A stretch of 64,000 nucleotides of DNA, taken from NCBI GenBank assembly GCA_031553875.1, contig JAVBKU010000024.1:9679-73678 (forward strand), read 5' to 3'. Below, in pieces: positions 25,862 to 35,531 of the stretch. Both the position numbers and the translations under genes were made by a program. The stretch is from JAVBKU01 sp031553875 (GTDB lineage Bacteria; Bacteroidota; Bacteroidia; Bacteroidales; Rikenellaceae). A model generated the notes under the pieces. The model did not search any database. It was not told the DNA's origin and saw only the letters and a list, made by a program, of their open reading frames with translations. Positions within the stretch are counted from its first letter, which is position 1; each line of letters begins with the position of its first letter.

Positions 25862-28756
25862 ATGAGGACATTTATCGCCGAGGTTGTCGCCGACCTCTAC
25901 GGTCGCTACGGCGAGGGTATCTCGGACCTTAATATAGTCCTGCCTTCGCGCAGGGCCCGCCTGTTCTTTGTCGACGCCCTGTCGGGTGTGGCTAACAGGC
26001 CGCTGTGGCAGCCGCGCTTCGTGGAGATGGATGCCATCATGCGCGACGTGTCGGGCCTCGATACCTGCGACCACCTGCGCCTTATCACCGAGCTCTACAG
26101 GGTCTACTCGCGCTATCACGAGGAAAATTTCGACAGCTTCTACTTCTGGGGCGATATGCTCCTGAGCGACTTCGATTCCATCGACAAATATATGGTCGAT
26201 GCGCGGATGCTGTTCGCCAATATCGACGACCTGCGCGCCATTGAGGACGACTACTCTTTCCTCACCCCCGAGCAGGTGGAGACCATACGCCGCTTCTGGC
26301 GCAACTTCGGCCTCGACGGTAAATTCTCGGGCGAGAAGGAACACTTCATAAATATATGGCGTAGCCTGGGTGATATCTACGCTGATTTCAGGCTCTCTCT
26401 CGAGGAGGAGGGCATAGCCTACACCGGTATGATGTACCGCGCGGCAGCCGAACGACTGGCGACGGGAGAGAGGGAAGGTCTCGATGCGGAAGGTGGCAAG
26501 TACGTCTTCGCCGGATTTAACGCCCTGTCTGAATGCGAAAAAAAGCTGCTCAAACATCTGCAAAACAGCGGTTCGGCTGAGTTCTATTGGGATTACGACA
26601 ACTATTATGTGGGCAACGAATGGCATGAGGCGGGGATGTTCCTGCGGGAAAATATCCGTTCGTTCCCGGCTCTTCACGGCAACGATTTCCACAGCAGTTT
26701 CGAGGGGGAGAAGGAGATCAAGATCGTGTCGTGCGCCTCGGACAGCCTGCAGTGTAAATATGTCTACGACTTCCTTAAAGGGCTTACCGACAAGGGCGTG
26801 ACCATAGATAAAAGGACGGCAATAGTGTTAACCGACGAGTCGCTGCTGTTGCCTGTATTGCACTCCATTCCCGAGAGCGTTGGGCAGGTGAACGTGACCA
26901 TGGGTTACCCCCTGCGCCAGACCACGGCCTACTCGTTCGTCGAGAGACTAATAGAGCTCCAGAACCGTAAGCGCCTGCGCGGAGGTCGCCTGCAATTCTA
27001 CCATAGCGACGCCACGGGTATACTGGATCATCCCTATATTCTCGAATATTGGAGCGGGCATGCCACGGCCGCCTCTGCCGAGGTGCGCCGCCGGAGCATG
27101 GTGTTCGTCGACAGAGAGCGGGCCGCCGGCGGCATCCCCCTGTTGGAGCGCATTTTCTCCGATGCCGCCGACCAAGGGGGCGTGACGGAATACATCATCG
27201 ACATACTTTCGGGTATCGGCGCGATGCCCTCGGAGAGGGAAGATACCGCCCGCCGCAGGGAATATTTCTCTACCATCATAGAACACCTGATAAAGTTAGG
27301 CAACTCGCTCAGGATGTGCGGACTTGAACTTTCGCCACAGGTGTATGTATCGCTTCTGAGGCGTACGCTCCAGGACGTGCGCATACCCTACGAGGGCGAG
27401 CCGCTGGCGGGCCTGCAGATCATGGGTATCCTCGAAACCAGGAACCTCGACTTCGAGAACCTGCTCGTGCTTTCGCTTAACGATGATACCTTTCCCGGTA
27501 ACCGCTCCGTGGGATCGTCGTTCATTCCTTACAACCTGCGCACGGCCTACGGTCTGCCTACGCCGCTGCATCACGAGGGCGTGTACGGATACTATTTCTA
27601 CCGCCTGCTCCAGAGAGCGGGGTGCGTGCACCTGGCCTACTGTTCGCGCAACGACGAGCGGCGCAGCGGCGAACAGAGCCGCTACCTATACCAGTTGCGC
27701 TACGAGTCGGGTAAGAATATATCATTGCGTAACCTCTCCCTCGGGGTCTACTCGCCGCAGGACAATGTGCTGGAAGTGGTGAAATCGGGTGTGGTGAAGG
27801 AGAAATTAGAGGAATACCTTTCTGGCGGTAAAATGCTGTCGCCCACGGCGTTGTACAGTTATGTGGAGTGCCCGATGAAGTATTATTTCCGCTACGTGGC
27901 CTCGCTCAAGCCCTCCGATGAGGTCTTGGAAGAGGTTGACATTCCCATGTTCGGGACCATCCTCCACAAGGCGATGGAGACGCTCTACGCGCCCCTGCTC
28001 GACCTGCCCGACCAACGCACGGCCATCACCGCCCTTGTGGGGTCGGATAAGGTCGCCGAAGCTGTCACCGGAGCTATAAACACCGAATTTCTGCGCAAGG
28101 AGGGAGCCGACGTCGACGAGTACGGTGGCAACCTGCTGATGATACGCGACATAGTGATAAGGTATATCAACCGCTGCATCCTGCCTTTCGACGCCGCGAG
28201 GGAGGGGGTGAGGATAGAGAAACTGGAGCACAGGATAGCCGCGCCTATAAAGTTCAGGGTGGGAGCAGAGGCCAATCCGGCCACCTCTAACTCCGCTACA
28301 CCCGCCGCCCTCGGCCCTGCCACGCATGAAATTCTCCTGGGCGGTATCGCCGACAGGATTGACCGCGCGGGCGACCACCTGAGAGTGGTGGACTATAAAA
28401 CCGGGGTTAGTAAATTGCAGTTCGCCGGGATCGAAGAGCTTTTCGGCGAAAAACAGGCTGAACACAACTCCGCCGTGCTGCAGACGCTGATATATTCGCT
28501 GGTGCTCAACCTTGCCGAGGGCATCGACGTGCAGCCATCCCTATATTATATAAGGCAGATGAACGCTCCGGGTTATTCGCCGCTGCTTGTCGAAGGCAAT
28601 GAGCCGATAGTCTCGATACTGCCCTACAAGGAGCGGCTTACGGGCGCGCTATCCGGCGCGTTGTCGACGCTCTTCGATGCGTCGACCCCCTTCAGGCGTT
28701 GCGCGGACGTTAAGACTTGCTCTTACTGCGACTTCCGGGAGCTTTGCCGGAGATAA
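25862..28756 (+). CDS. AddB-like PD-(D/E)XK nuclease/helicase-like protein
   Basis: 964 aa, RecB-like nuclease with an inactive helicase-like N-terminal part (LNIVLPSRRARLFFVD replaces Walker A). The nuclease lies at the C-terminus: GIADRID near residue 830 and VVDYKTG near 845 give the D...D-x-K pattern. An iron-sulfur cluster is indicated by four cysteines, one before the nuclease in YVECPMKYYF (near 670) and three at the end in TCSYCDFRELC, as in AddB. A partner AddA is not in the window. The last 47 bases overlap the end of the opposite-strand S41 gene and encode the cluster cysteines. Confidence 0.88.
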   Translation: MRTFIAEVVADLYGRYGEGISDLNIVLPSRRARLFFVDALSGVANRPLWQPRFVEMDAIMRDVSGLDTCDHLRLITELYRVYSRYHEENFDSFYFWGDMLLSDFDSIDKYMVDARMLFANIDDLRAIEDDYSFLTPEQVETIRRFWRNFGLDGKFSGEKEHFINIWRSLGDIYADFRLSLEEEGIAYTGMMYRAAAERLATGEREGLDAEGGKYVFAGFNALSECEKKLLKHLQNSGSAEFYWDYDNYYVGNEWHEAGMFLRENIRSFPALHGNDFHSSFEGEKEIKIVSCASDSLQCKYVYDFLKGLTDKGVTIDKRTAIVLTDESLLLPVLHSIPESVGQVNVTMGYPLRQTTAYSFVERLIELQNRKRLRGGRLQFYHSDATGILDHPYILEYWSGHATAASAEVRRRSMVFVDRERAAGGIPLLERIFSDAADQGGVTEYIIDILSGIGAMPSEREDTARRREYFSTIIEHLIKLGNSLRMCGLELSPQVYVSLLRRTLQDVRIPYEGEPLAGLQIMGILETRNLDFENLLVLSLNDDTFPGNRSVGSSFIPYNLRTAYGLPTPLHHEGVYGYYFYRLLQRAGCVHLAYCSRNDERRSGEQSRYLYQLRYESGKNISLRNLSLGVYSPQDNVLEVVKSGVVKEKLEEYLSGGKMLSPTALYSYVECPMKYYFRYVASLKPSDEVLEEVDIPMFGTILHKAMETLYAPLLDLPDQRTAITALVGSDKVAEAVTGAINTEFLRKEGADVDEYGGNLLMIRDIVIRYINRCILPFDAAREGVRIEKLEHRIAAPIKFRVGAEANPATSNSATPAALGPATHEILLGGIADRIDRAGDHLRVVDYKTGVSKLQFAGIEELFGEKQAEHNSAVLQTLIYSLVLNLAEGIDVQPSLYYIRQMNAPGYSPLLVEGNEPIVSILPYKERLTGALSGALSTLFDASTPFRRCADVKTCSYCDFRELCRR

Positions 28757-30386
28757 TGGCCCGGTTGTCCTTCATGGCTGCCTTTACCACAGAATCTATG
28801 CTGTTCATGTAGTAGTAGAAGGCGTTGTCTTCCATGGGCGAATTGCGCCCTATGATGGCCTTGAGCTGTGCTGAGATGATCTCCTTAGACTTACCCGCGT
28901 AGGCGTCTCCCGTGTTTATCCCCTTCGATGAGGCGTAGGCCACGAAGTCGTCGTAGAAACGCTTGTCGGAGGCGAAGAAACGGTTGAGATCCTCCATGGA
29001 GCCGATCTTATTGAGCTCGCTGCGGTGGCGGTCGGAGTAGACTATCGTGTAGCGGTATACCAGATTTTCGGTATAGAGCCTCTTGATGAAGGGGGAAGTC
29101 TCGGTGGTGTCGAGCGGGATGAAGATATCGGGCATGATACCGCCGCCGCCGTACACCGTGCGTCCCATGGGGGTGGTGTACTTGAGCGAATCTACAAACT
29201 TGATGCTGTCAGCGTTGAATAATTCGTCGTGCAGGAAGCGAGTATTAAGCTCGTGGTTGTAAGCCTTGACCCCCTTGTCGTAGGGCTTTTGTATCGAACG
29301 CCCGGTGGGAGTGTAGTAGCGGGCCACGGTGAGCCTCACGGCCGATCCGTCCTTGAACTGCATCTGCTCCTGCACCAGCCCCTTGCCGAACGAGCGTCGG
29401 CCGATGAGCACACCACGATCGTTATCCTGTATAGCCCCGGCGAGTATCTCGCTGCTCGATGCGCTGCCCTCGTCGATGAGGATCGTAAGTTCATGGTCCG
29501 TAAATGTGCCGCGACCGTCGCTGTGTTGCTCGGTCTTGTTCTTATAGCGGTCAAGGGTGTATACTATCAGTTTATTGGCGGGTAGGAACTCGTTGGCGAT
29601 GTTTATGGCCTGGTCGAGGAAGCCGCCGCTATTGCCCCGCAGGTCGAATATCAGCGAATTCATGCCCTGGTTTTTGAGCTTGCCGAGTGCGGCCGACAGC
29701 TCCTTATGCGAAGTGCGCGAAAAGCGTGAGAGCTTCACGTAGGCCCTCTGTGAATCGATCATAAAGGCGGCGTCGAGGCTCTTGATGGGTATGGTGCCGC
29801 GCTTGACGGTGATGGGAATAAGCTTATCCATGCCGTAGCGTTCTATGCCCAGGCGCACCATAGTACCCTTCTTGCCGCGCAGTTGCTTGACAATATTGTT
29901 CTGGTTGATCTTGCGCCCGGCCACTATCGAGTCGTTGATGGTGATTATGCGGTCGCCGTTCTGCACGCCGGCTTCGAAGCTCGGGCCGCCGCTGATGACC
30001 GTCAACACTATCACAGTGTCGGTAGCCATGTTGAACACAACGCCTATACCCTCGAACTCGCCGTTGAGCATCTCGTTGGCATCGTCGAATTCCTTGAGCG
30101 GGATATATACCGAGTGGGGGTCGAGCTCTTCCACTATCTTGGGGATCACGTGCTCGGCGATGGTGTCGAGCGATACCGAATCGACATAATATCTGCTTAT
30201 AAGCGACATCAGCGTACTGATCTTGTCACCGCTGCGCGCCGCATTATCTCCCGCCTGGAGTTTTATGCTCGTAGTTCCCGTGGATTTCTCCGCCCTGTTC
30301 ATCAGACGGCTCATCCCCGAGCCTATGACCAGGGCCGCGGCTATGAGCAGGGGTGTTATAATATTGACTTTGGAGTTCTTATACAT
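28710..30386 (-). CDS. S41-family C-terminal processing peptidase
   Basis: 558 aa periplasmic serine protease anchored by an N-terminal transmembrane segment (about 9-25). A PDZ domain (about 113-185, with GIGVVF and GDRIITINDS) is followed by the tail-protease core with DLRGNSGGFLDQA (about 249-261). The catalytic dyad is Ser310 in DEGSASSSE and Lys335 in SFGKGLVQ, 25 apart as in CtpA. The last third (about 400-558) holds extra segments typical of Bacteroidetes S41 enzymes. Probable role is trimming of envelope proteins. The 3' end overlaps the AddB gene by 47 bases. Confidence 0.92.
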   Translation of the reverse strand: MYKNSKVNIITPLLIAAALVIGSGMSRLMNRAEKSTGTTSIKLQAGDNAARSGDKISTLMSLISRYYVDSVSLDTIAEHVIPKIVEELDPHSVYIPLKEFDDANEMLNGEFEGIGVVFNMATDTVIVLTVISGGPSFEAGVQNGDRIITINDSIVAGRKINQNNIVKQLRGKKGTMVRLGIERYGMDKLIPITVKRGTIPIKSLDAAFMIDSQRAYVKLSRFSRTSHKELSAALGKLKNQGMNSLIFDLRGNSGGFLDQAINIANEFLPANKLIVYTLDRYKNKTEQHSDGRGTFTDHELTILIDEGSASSSEILAGAIQDNDRGVLIGRRSFGKGLVQEQMQFKDGSAVRLTVARYYTPTGRSIQKPYDKGVKAYNHELNTRFLHDELFNADSIKFVDSLKYTTPMGRTVYGGGGIMPDIFIPLDTTETSPFIKRLYTENLVYRYTIVYSDRHRSELNKIGSMEDLNRFFASDKRFYDDFVAYASSKGINTGDAYAGKSKEIISAQLKAIIGRNSPMEDNAFYYYMNSIDSVVKAAMKDNRAIISGKAPGSRSKSKS

Positions 30387-30484
30387 GGCGTTGTCGTTTT
30401 TTGTTTTCGGGGTCTTTTGCGTGTGGCCGGAGTATGGAACCGGGCAAAATGGATGCCGCGAAGGCCCCGTCCCGCGCGAAGCGG

Positions 30485-31483
30485 TTATTTTTTATTCTTG
30501 AACCAGTAGCTGAGACCGACGCTTATGGAGTACTGCAACTGGAAGTCGGATTTGTAGGGTGTGGTGGCATCCACGTCGTATATGCCCAGCCAGTAGAGCG
30601 AAGTGGTGAGCAACTTTGTGGCCCGTATGTCGAACGTATTCTCCCATCTGGCCAGCGGGGCGGTCTTGAAGTTGGTGAAGGTGTAGAATTGCGACCGGTA
30701 GCGGAAAAGATCGTTCTTGCCGAAGGTCTTGTCGAAGTCGATCTTCACCGAGGGACCTACCTTACCTTTGACCCTGTCGCCGGGGGTGATGCCGTTGATA
30801 CCCCTGGCCGAGAGCTCGTCGTTGAGCACGAACAGCACGTTACCGCCGACGGGAGAGAGGGTGATGCTGAACGGCGATCCCTCTTTCTTGTAGTTGAAAC
30901 CGACCGATATGTCCCACGTGGCGGGGGCCATGAAGTCGGATATTAGGGTCTCGTCGGTGCGCGACTTGTACCCCGGGGCGAACTGGCTGCGGAACGAGGT
31001 GGTGGCGGCGTAGGACCAGAACTTATGCATCTTCCACGTCATCAGGAAATTGAACTTGAATTCGTCCTCATTTTTGAAGTAGGTGTTCTGGATTATGTTC
31101 ATTCCGTACTTCGCCTCGATACGGTAGTCGATGGTGAGTATCTCCTTTTTGTAGAGGTGGTGGAAGAAGATCGTCGAGCGGCCCGAGAAGGTGTTGTCAC
31201 CCCCGCTGGCCCAGTTCTCAAAGGCGGTCTGCGAGATGAACATGCCCGCGTTGAACTCTATGGTGTTGCGCTCGTTGCGTATGCGGCGTTTCTCGGCGAG
31301 ATATTTGGCCTTGCTGAAATATTTGTTGGTGATGTCGTCGGCCACCACTATGGAGTCGGGCCTGGTGCGGGTTTCGAGCGTATTTGTCGTAACCGACCTC
31401 TTCACAGAGAACTGGGCGTCCGCCCTCTGTGAGGACAGCGCCAGCAGGAGTATCGCTGTAAGGAGTGCGGCAAGGCTTTTCAT
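30485..31483 (-). CDS. DUF3078 outer-membrane beta-barrel protein
   Basis: 332 aa. Signal peptide MKSLAALLTAILLLALSS up to about ADAQ, then a series of alternating amphipathic strands rich in aromatic residues (FENWASGGDNTFSG, FHHLYKKEILTIDYRIEAKYG in part as KKEILTIDYRIEAKYG, WDISVGFNYKKEG) ending with an aromatic residue cluster, SVGLSYWFKNKK. This matches DUF3078, an uncharacterised Bacteroidetes family. Start is the ATG at 31483; a longer frame from 31522 lies over the promoter. It may be co-transcribed with the downstream S41 gene, 98 bases away. Confidence 0.85.
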   Translation of the reverse strand: MKSLAALLTAILLLALSSQRADAQFSVKRSVTTNTLETRTRPDSIVVADDITNKYFSKAKYLAEKRRIRNERNTIEFNAGMFISQTAFENWASGGDNTFSGRSTIFFHHLYKKEILTIDYRIEAKYGMNIIQNTYFKNEDEFKFNFLMTWKMHKFWSYAATTSFRSQFAPGYKSRTDETLISDFMAPATWDISVGFNYKKEGSPFSITLSPVGGNVLFVLNDELSARGINGITPGDRVKGKVGPSVKIDFDKTFGKNDLFRYRSQFYTFTNFKTAPLARWENTFDIRATKLLTTSLYWLGIYDVDATTPYKSDFQLQYSISVGLSYWFKNKK

Positions 31484-31519
31484 ACTACTATTTGGGGCCG
31501 GATAATAGGTATCAACCCA

Positions 31520-31527
31520 CAAAGATA
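31520..31527 (-). promoter_or_regulatory. -7 box of the DUF3078 gene
   Basis: On the minus strand TATCTTTG (TAnnTTTG), 36 bases before the ATG at 31483. It rules out the upstream alternative start at 31522. Confidence 0.6.
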
Positions 31528-31616
31528 ATATTTCCGTAAAAATAAATCTGTGCTATACACCCCTTTTTAATGTCGGTTCGGGGGTGAAAACGTGAGGGCC
31601 CTCATTCAAAAAATAA

Positions 31617-31624
31617 TATCTTTG
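31617..31624 (+). promoter_or_regulatory. -7 box of nfo
   Basis: TATCTTTG followed by CATAAG, identical over 14 bases to the box at 25016. It gives a leader of about 70 bases before the nfo ATG at 31702, and argues against the in-frame start at 31630. Confidence 0.6.
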
Positions 31625-31701
31625 CATAAGTGGCCCGATATTGGATATGTACAGGGAGAATATATCGGCGACCTGAAAATTATAAATCAAAGATACGTGT
31701 T

Positions 31702-32541
31702 ATGAAATACTTCGGAGCTCACGTGAGCATCTCGGGCGGTGTGGAGAACGCCCCGCTCAACGCCAAAGCCATAGGTGCCAACGCTTTCGCCATGTTTACC
31801 AAGAACCAGCGGCAGTGGGAGGCGGCTCCCCTCAGCGAAGAATCCATAAGAAAATTCAAAGAGAATTGTGCCGCTAATGGGTTCACCCCCTCGCAGATAC
31901 TGCCTCACGACAGTTATCTTATCAATCTGGGTAACCCTACGCGCGAGGCTATCGACAAATCGCGCGCGGCTTTCTACGACGAAATGCACAGGTGCGAGCA
32001 GCTGGGCCTCGACCGCCTGAATTTCCACCCCGGGAGTCATCTGGGTGAAATATCCGTGGAAGAGTGCCTGGACAGGGTGGCCGAGTCGGTCAATATGGCC
32101 CTCGACAGGAGCAAGGGCGTGACGGCCGTGATCGAGAATACCGCCAGCCAGGGGTCGAACGTCGGTTTCCGCTTCGAGCACCTCGCACATATAATCTCTA
32201 AGGTGGAGGACAAAAGCCGGGTGGGTATCTGCATCGACACCTGCCACGCCTTCGCTGCCGGTTATGACCTGAGCACCGCCTCGGGGTGCGATAAGGTATT
32301 TGCCGAGCTGGATAAGGTGGTGGGGATGAAATACCTCCGTGGGATGCACCTTAACGACAGCATGAAGGGCCTCGGAAGCCGCGTAGACCGCCACCAGGAG
32401 TTGGGTCAGGGCGCGCTGGGCATGGACGTGTTCCGCTATATCGCCCACGACAAGAGGTTCGACGGCATACCCCTCGTGCTCGAAACCCCCGACGAAAGCA
32501 ACTGGGCCGCCGAGATCGCCAAGCTCAGAAGTTTCGAATAG
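31702..32541 (+). CDS. nfo: Deoxyribonuclease IV (AP endonuclease)
   Basis: 279 aa TIM-barrel AP endonuclease of base-excision repair, with a three-zinc centre. Ligand motifs are seen in order: GAHVSISGG, LNFHPGSHLG, AVIENTASQGSNVG (metal Glu), GICIDTCHAFAAGYD, LRGMHLNDSMKGLGSRVDRH and LVLETPDE. Length equals E. coli Nfo. Start is the ATG at 31702 because it gives the canonical MKYFGAHVS beginning. Confidence 0.96.
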   Translation: MKYFGAHVSISGGVENAPLNAKAIGANAFAMFTKNQRQWEAAPLSEESIRKFKENCAANGFTPSQILPHDSYLINLGNPTREAIDKSRAAFYDEMHRCEQLGLDRLNFHPGSHLGEISVEECLDRVAESVNMALDRSKGVTAVIENTASQGSNVGFRFEHLAHIISKVEDKSRVGICIDTCHAFAAGYDLSTASGCDKVFAELDKVVGMKYLRGMHLNDSMKGLGSRVDRHQELGQGALGMDVFRYIAHDKRFDGIPLVLETPDESNWAAEIAKLRSFE

Positions 32542-32588
32542 GACATTTCCGGTTTCGTGTATTCCGCCCGTGGAGGCGGGTTAAAACA

Positions 32589-32622
32589 GATCGCGGGGCT
32601 TTCGAGCCCCGCGATCCGTTTT
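32589..32622 (+). terminator. Terminator between nfo and the SGNH gene
   Basis: GATCGCGGGGCT, loop TTCG, AGCCCCGCGATC form a perfect 12-bp stem, followed by CGTTTT. Read on the minus strand it is followed by TGTTTT, so it can serve both converging genes. Confidence 0.8.
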
Positions 32623-32649
32623 ATGTAGTTGCCGTTAAACAACGATCTA

Positions 32650-34062
32650 TTACTGCTTCACCAGAGTATAGACATACTCGGCGGGTTTGTTCTTGGTATA
32701 TATCTCCTTAGCCGTATTAAACACCGCGTCGCGCATCTTTGCCTCGTTGGGCTTGTAGCTGATGTAGCGCTTGATGGCCAGTGATATGCGGTCATTCTTA
32801 TCGGACCTCATGGCCAGAACACGGTTGGCTTCGGCGAGGCATGCTTCGAGATTGTCGAACTGGGTGAACTTGGGATCGAAGCGGAAAAATTCGCCATGAA
32901 CTATCTGGCGGAAATCCTGGTAGTTCTTGCGGTATTTTTCCACGAGGTTGGCTATTGTCACTGCCTGTCTGTACTGCGGGGTCTTGTCGTTGGTGGAGAG
33001 GTTTACGCCCTCTTCGAGCTCTTTAGCCGAGTAAGTGCCTACCTCAGTGCCGCCGATGGAGAGCTTGTAGTTGCCCTCTTCGAGGCCGCGTACGCGCACT
33101 ATCTCCTTGTTGAAATCATCGGTAAAGGGTACATATTTGAGCGCATCGGCATACTTGCCGATCACCGCCACCGGGAGCGACGCTGCCTTCATCGAGAAAC
33201 TCACGCCCTGCACGTCGGCCTTCAGGTCTTTGACCTCGCAGTTGATAAGGTCTTCTATTTTCTGCTTCTTGGCGTTGATGTCCACGCTCGATACGTAGGC
33301 AGGGGCCTTGGTGTCCTTGAGGAACTGGTAGCTCATCACCTGGCAGCCCATGGGGCCGGGGTGCACCCTGTCGCCGTTAAGGACAGAGACTGTGGGGTCG
33401 GCGGCCTGCATGGCGAGGGTTACGTCCTGCGTGGCTTTCCATGCGTCCACCACGATACCATCATACTTGGGCGCGGTCTTCTTCATGAATTCGCCCAGGT
33501 CGCGGAGTGCGTCGTTCTTACCCACGGCGTTGGGGGCCTTGTCGTTCACCTGCGTCTGGTCGAAGATCGAAGGAGTGAGCAGGATCAACTGGCGAGAATG
33601 GGCCTTGAGCGAATCATAGAGGATAACGGCGTTATTCTCATAGCTTTGGATCATTTTGTTCATATCGTTGGTCTTGGCTTCGCCATCCTTCATGTTGAAT
33701 ATGTTGGGCCGCATGTCGTTCATGCCGATCATCACCACCGATACGGTCGGTTTGTGCGACAGCAGGTCGGTCTGCAGGCGTCTCAGTAGCCCGTCTACAC
33801 GGTCGCCGCCCAGACCCAGATTGAAGAAAGACATCTCCGCGTCGGGGAAACGCGTTACATAGTAAAGCATAATGGGGCTCCAGTAGCCGGCGTGGGTGAT
33901 GCTGTTGCCGATGAAGCATACCCTGTCGCCCGACTGGAACAGGAACTGCTGGCCCTGCTGCTGCGAGGTTTTGGCCTTGCTCTTTTTCTCTTTTTTCGCG
34001 GCCTGGAGGCTGGGTGAGGCTAAGCACGCCAGGGCCAGGAGTATCAATAATAGTTTTTTCAT
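32650..34062 (-). CDS. Secreted SGNH/GDSL hydrolase, paralogue 1
   Basis: 470 aa with a signal peptide (about 1-21) and a Lys-rich linker. The SGNH core has block I FIGNSITH (Ser54), block II LGGDRVDGL (Gly85), block III IGMNDM (Asn115) and block V GDRVHPG (Asp231, His234). A C-terminal region (about 260-470) of unknown fold follows. Family members remove acyl groups from carbohydrates. It forms a tandem pair with the next gene, which has the same length and order of motifs. Probable extracellular esterase; the substrate is not known. Confidence 0.85.
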   Translation of the reverse strand: MKKLLLILLALACLASPSLQAAKKEKKSKAKTSQQQGQQFLFQSGDRVCFIGNSITHAGYWSPIMLYYVTRFPDAEMSFFNLGLGGDRVDGLLRRLQTDLLSHKPTVSVVMIGMNDMRPNIFNMKDGEAKTNDMNKMIQSYENNAVILYDSLKAHSRQLILLTPSIFDQTQVNDKAPNAVGKNDALRDLGEFMKKTAPKYDGIVVDAWKATQDVTLAMQAADPTVSVLNGDRVHPGPMGCQVMSYQFLKDTKAPAYVSSVDINAKKQKIEDLINCEVKDLKADVQGVSFSMKAASLPVAVIGKYADALKYVPFTDDFNKEIVRVRGLEEGNYKLSIGGTEVGTYSAKELEEGVNLSTNDKTPQYRQAVTIANLVEKYRKNYQDFRQIVHGEFFRFDPKFTQFDNLEACLAEANRVLAMRSDKNDRISLAIKRYISYKPNEAKMRDAVFNTAKEIYTKNKPAEYVYTLVKQ

Positions 34063-34116
34063 AGAGGGGTATAGTGATGTTTTAACGGTCTGTCGTTAGA
34101 TGCGGCAGTCCTTAAA

Positions 34117-35511
34117 TTATTTAGCTGTCAACTTATAGGTGTATGATACGGGCTTGTTGATCTTGTAGACGGCTTTGCCCGCGGCCATAACTTCTTCGAA
34201 GTATTCTTTCTGGCGTCCCTTTTCTTTGATATAGACTTGGAGGGCATTTCCGGCCCACATCTTTTTCTGGTTTTCGGGCAGGGCGTCGTATTGTTTCTTG
34301 GCCTCGGCTACGCATGCCGCGGGATCGTCCTTACCAGCGAAATCCTTCATGCGAAAGTGGTCGATAGCCACTACCATACGGTAGCGGTTGAACATATTGC
34401 GGTAGTTGCCCACGGCCGACCATACCTTCTGCGCCTGCTGGTACTGCGGGGTCTTATCGTTCATGGCGAGGTTGATACCGTCGGCAAGTTCCGAAGAAGA
34501 GTATTCTCCTACCTCCGCGTCGCCAATTGAGAGGGCGTAAGTGCCTTTCTTGAGGCCCTGCACGCGTACTATTTCGTTGTTGAAGTCGTCGACGAAGGGG
34601 ATGTATTCGAGTATACTCATAGCCTTGGCATTCACGGGGTAGGGTAGGGAGCCTTCAAGCATTTCGAACGACAGGTTACCGTTCTTGGACACCTTGACGT
34701 TGCTTACCTTGCAATTCTCGGTCTCGGTCACCTTGCCGCTCTTGGCGTTAATCTCCACCAACGATACGTATTTCGGTGCTTTTGTGTCCTTGAGAAATTC
34801 GTAGGCCATCACGAGGCTGCCCGGCTCGTCGGGATGCACACGGTCCTTGCGCAATACTGATTTGGTGGGGTCGTTCGCTATGATGGCGCGGTTGATCTTA
34901 TTGGTCTCAGCCCACATATCCACCAGCGTCGCATTGTAAGAGGGAGCGATACTCTTGATATACTCGCCGAAGGTGTAGAGCACGTCGTTCACGCCCTTGT
35001 TGTTGGGAGTCTCTACCTGCGATTCCTGGTCGTATATCGAGGGGGTGAGCAGGATCAGCTCGCGCGAGTGGGCCTTGAGTGAGTCTACGACCGTCTTGTA
35101 AGCCGCCTTGTAGGTCTCAAGTACCTTGGCAGCCTTAGCGCCGCGGCCTACCGTGTCCGCTCCTGGAAGGTACATGCCACGACTTACGTCATTCATGCCG
35201 ATCATCAGTACCGATACCGTCGGGTTGTGGGGTAGGATATCGCTGTTCATGCGGCGTACGAGGCCTCCGGCGTTATCGCCCGAGATGCCTATATTGAAGA
35301 ACGTGATGTTACGCTCGGGGAAACGCGTGGCGTAATAGGTCATCACGAAGGGCCAGAAGAATCCCCCGTGGGTGATGCTGTTGCCGACGAAGGCCACGCG
35401 GTCTCCGTCCTGGAACAGGGCTTTATCGCTATCGGCTGAAGAGTTCTTCGCTGCCATAGCCGCCATATTGAGGCAGAGCAGCAGGGTGAAAATGGTGAAA
35501 AGTTTTTTCAT
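34117..35511 (-). CDS. Secreted SGNH/GDSL hydrolase, paralogue 2
   Basis: 464 aa, signal peptide MKKLFTIFTLLLCLNMAAMA. SGNH blocks are FVGNSITHGG (Ser45), GISGDNAGGL, LMIGMNDVSRG and KDRVHPDEPG. It aligns with paralogue 1 along its whole length (shared YYATRFPE/YYVTRFPD, LKAHSRELILLTPSIYDQ/LKAHSRQLILLTPSIFDQ in shorter pieces LKAHSR, LLTPSI, NDKTPQY), so the two arose by tandem duplication and have since diverged. It starts 20 bases after the FAD oxidoreductase stop and is likely in one operon with it. Confidence 0.85.
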   Translation of the reverse strand: MKKLFTIFTLLLCLNMAAMAAKNSSADSDKALFQDGDRVAFVGNSITHGGFFWPFVMTYYATRFPERNITFFNIGISGDNAGGLVRRMNSDILPHNPTVSVLMIGMNDVSRGMYLPGADTVGRGAKAAKVLETYKAAYKTVVDSLKAHSRELILLTPSIYDQESQVETPNNKGVNDVLYTFGEYIKSIAPSYNATLVDMWAETNKINRAIIANDPTKSVLRKDRVHPDEPGSLVMAYEFLKDTKAPKYVSLVEINAKSGKVTETENCKVSNVKVSKNGNLSFEMLEGSLPYPVNAKAMSILEYIPFVDDFNNEIVRVQGLKKGTYALSIGDAEVGEYSSSELADGINLAMNDKTPQYQQAQKVWSAVGNYRNMFNRYRMVVAIDHFRMKDFAGKDDPAACVAEAKKQYDALPENQKKMWAGNALQVYIKEKGRQKEYFEEVMAAGKAVYKINKPVSYTYKLTAK

Positions 35512-35531
35512 GACAGGTTTTTGTATTTTAG

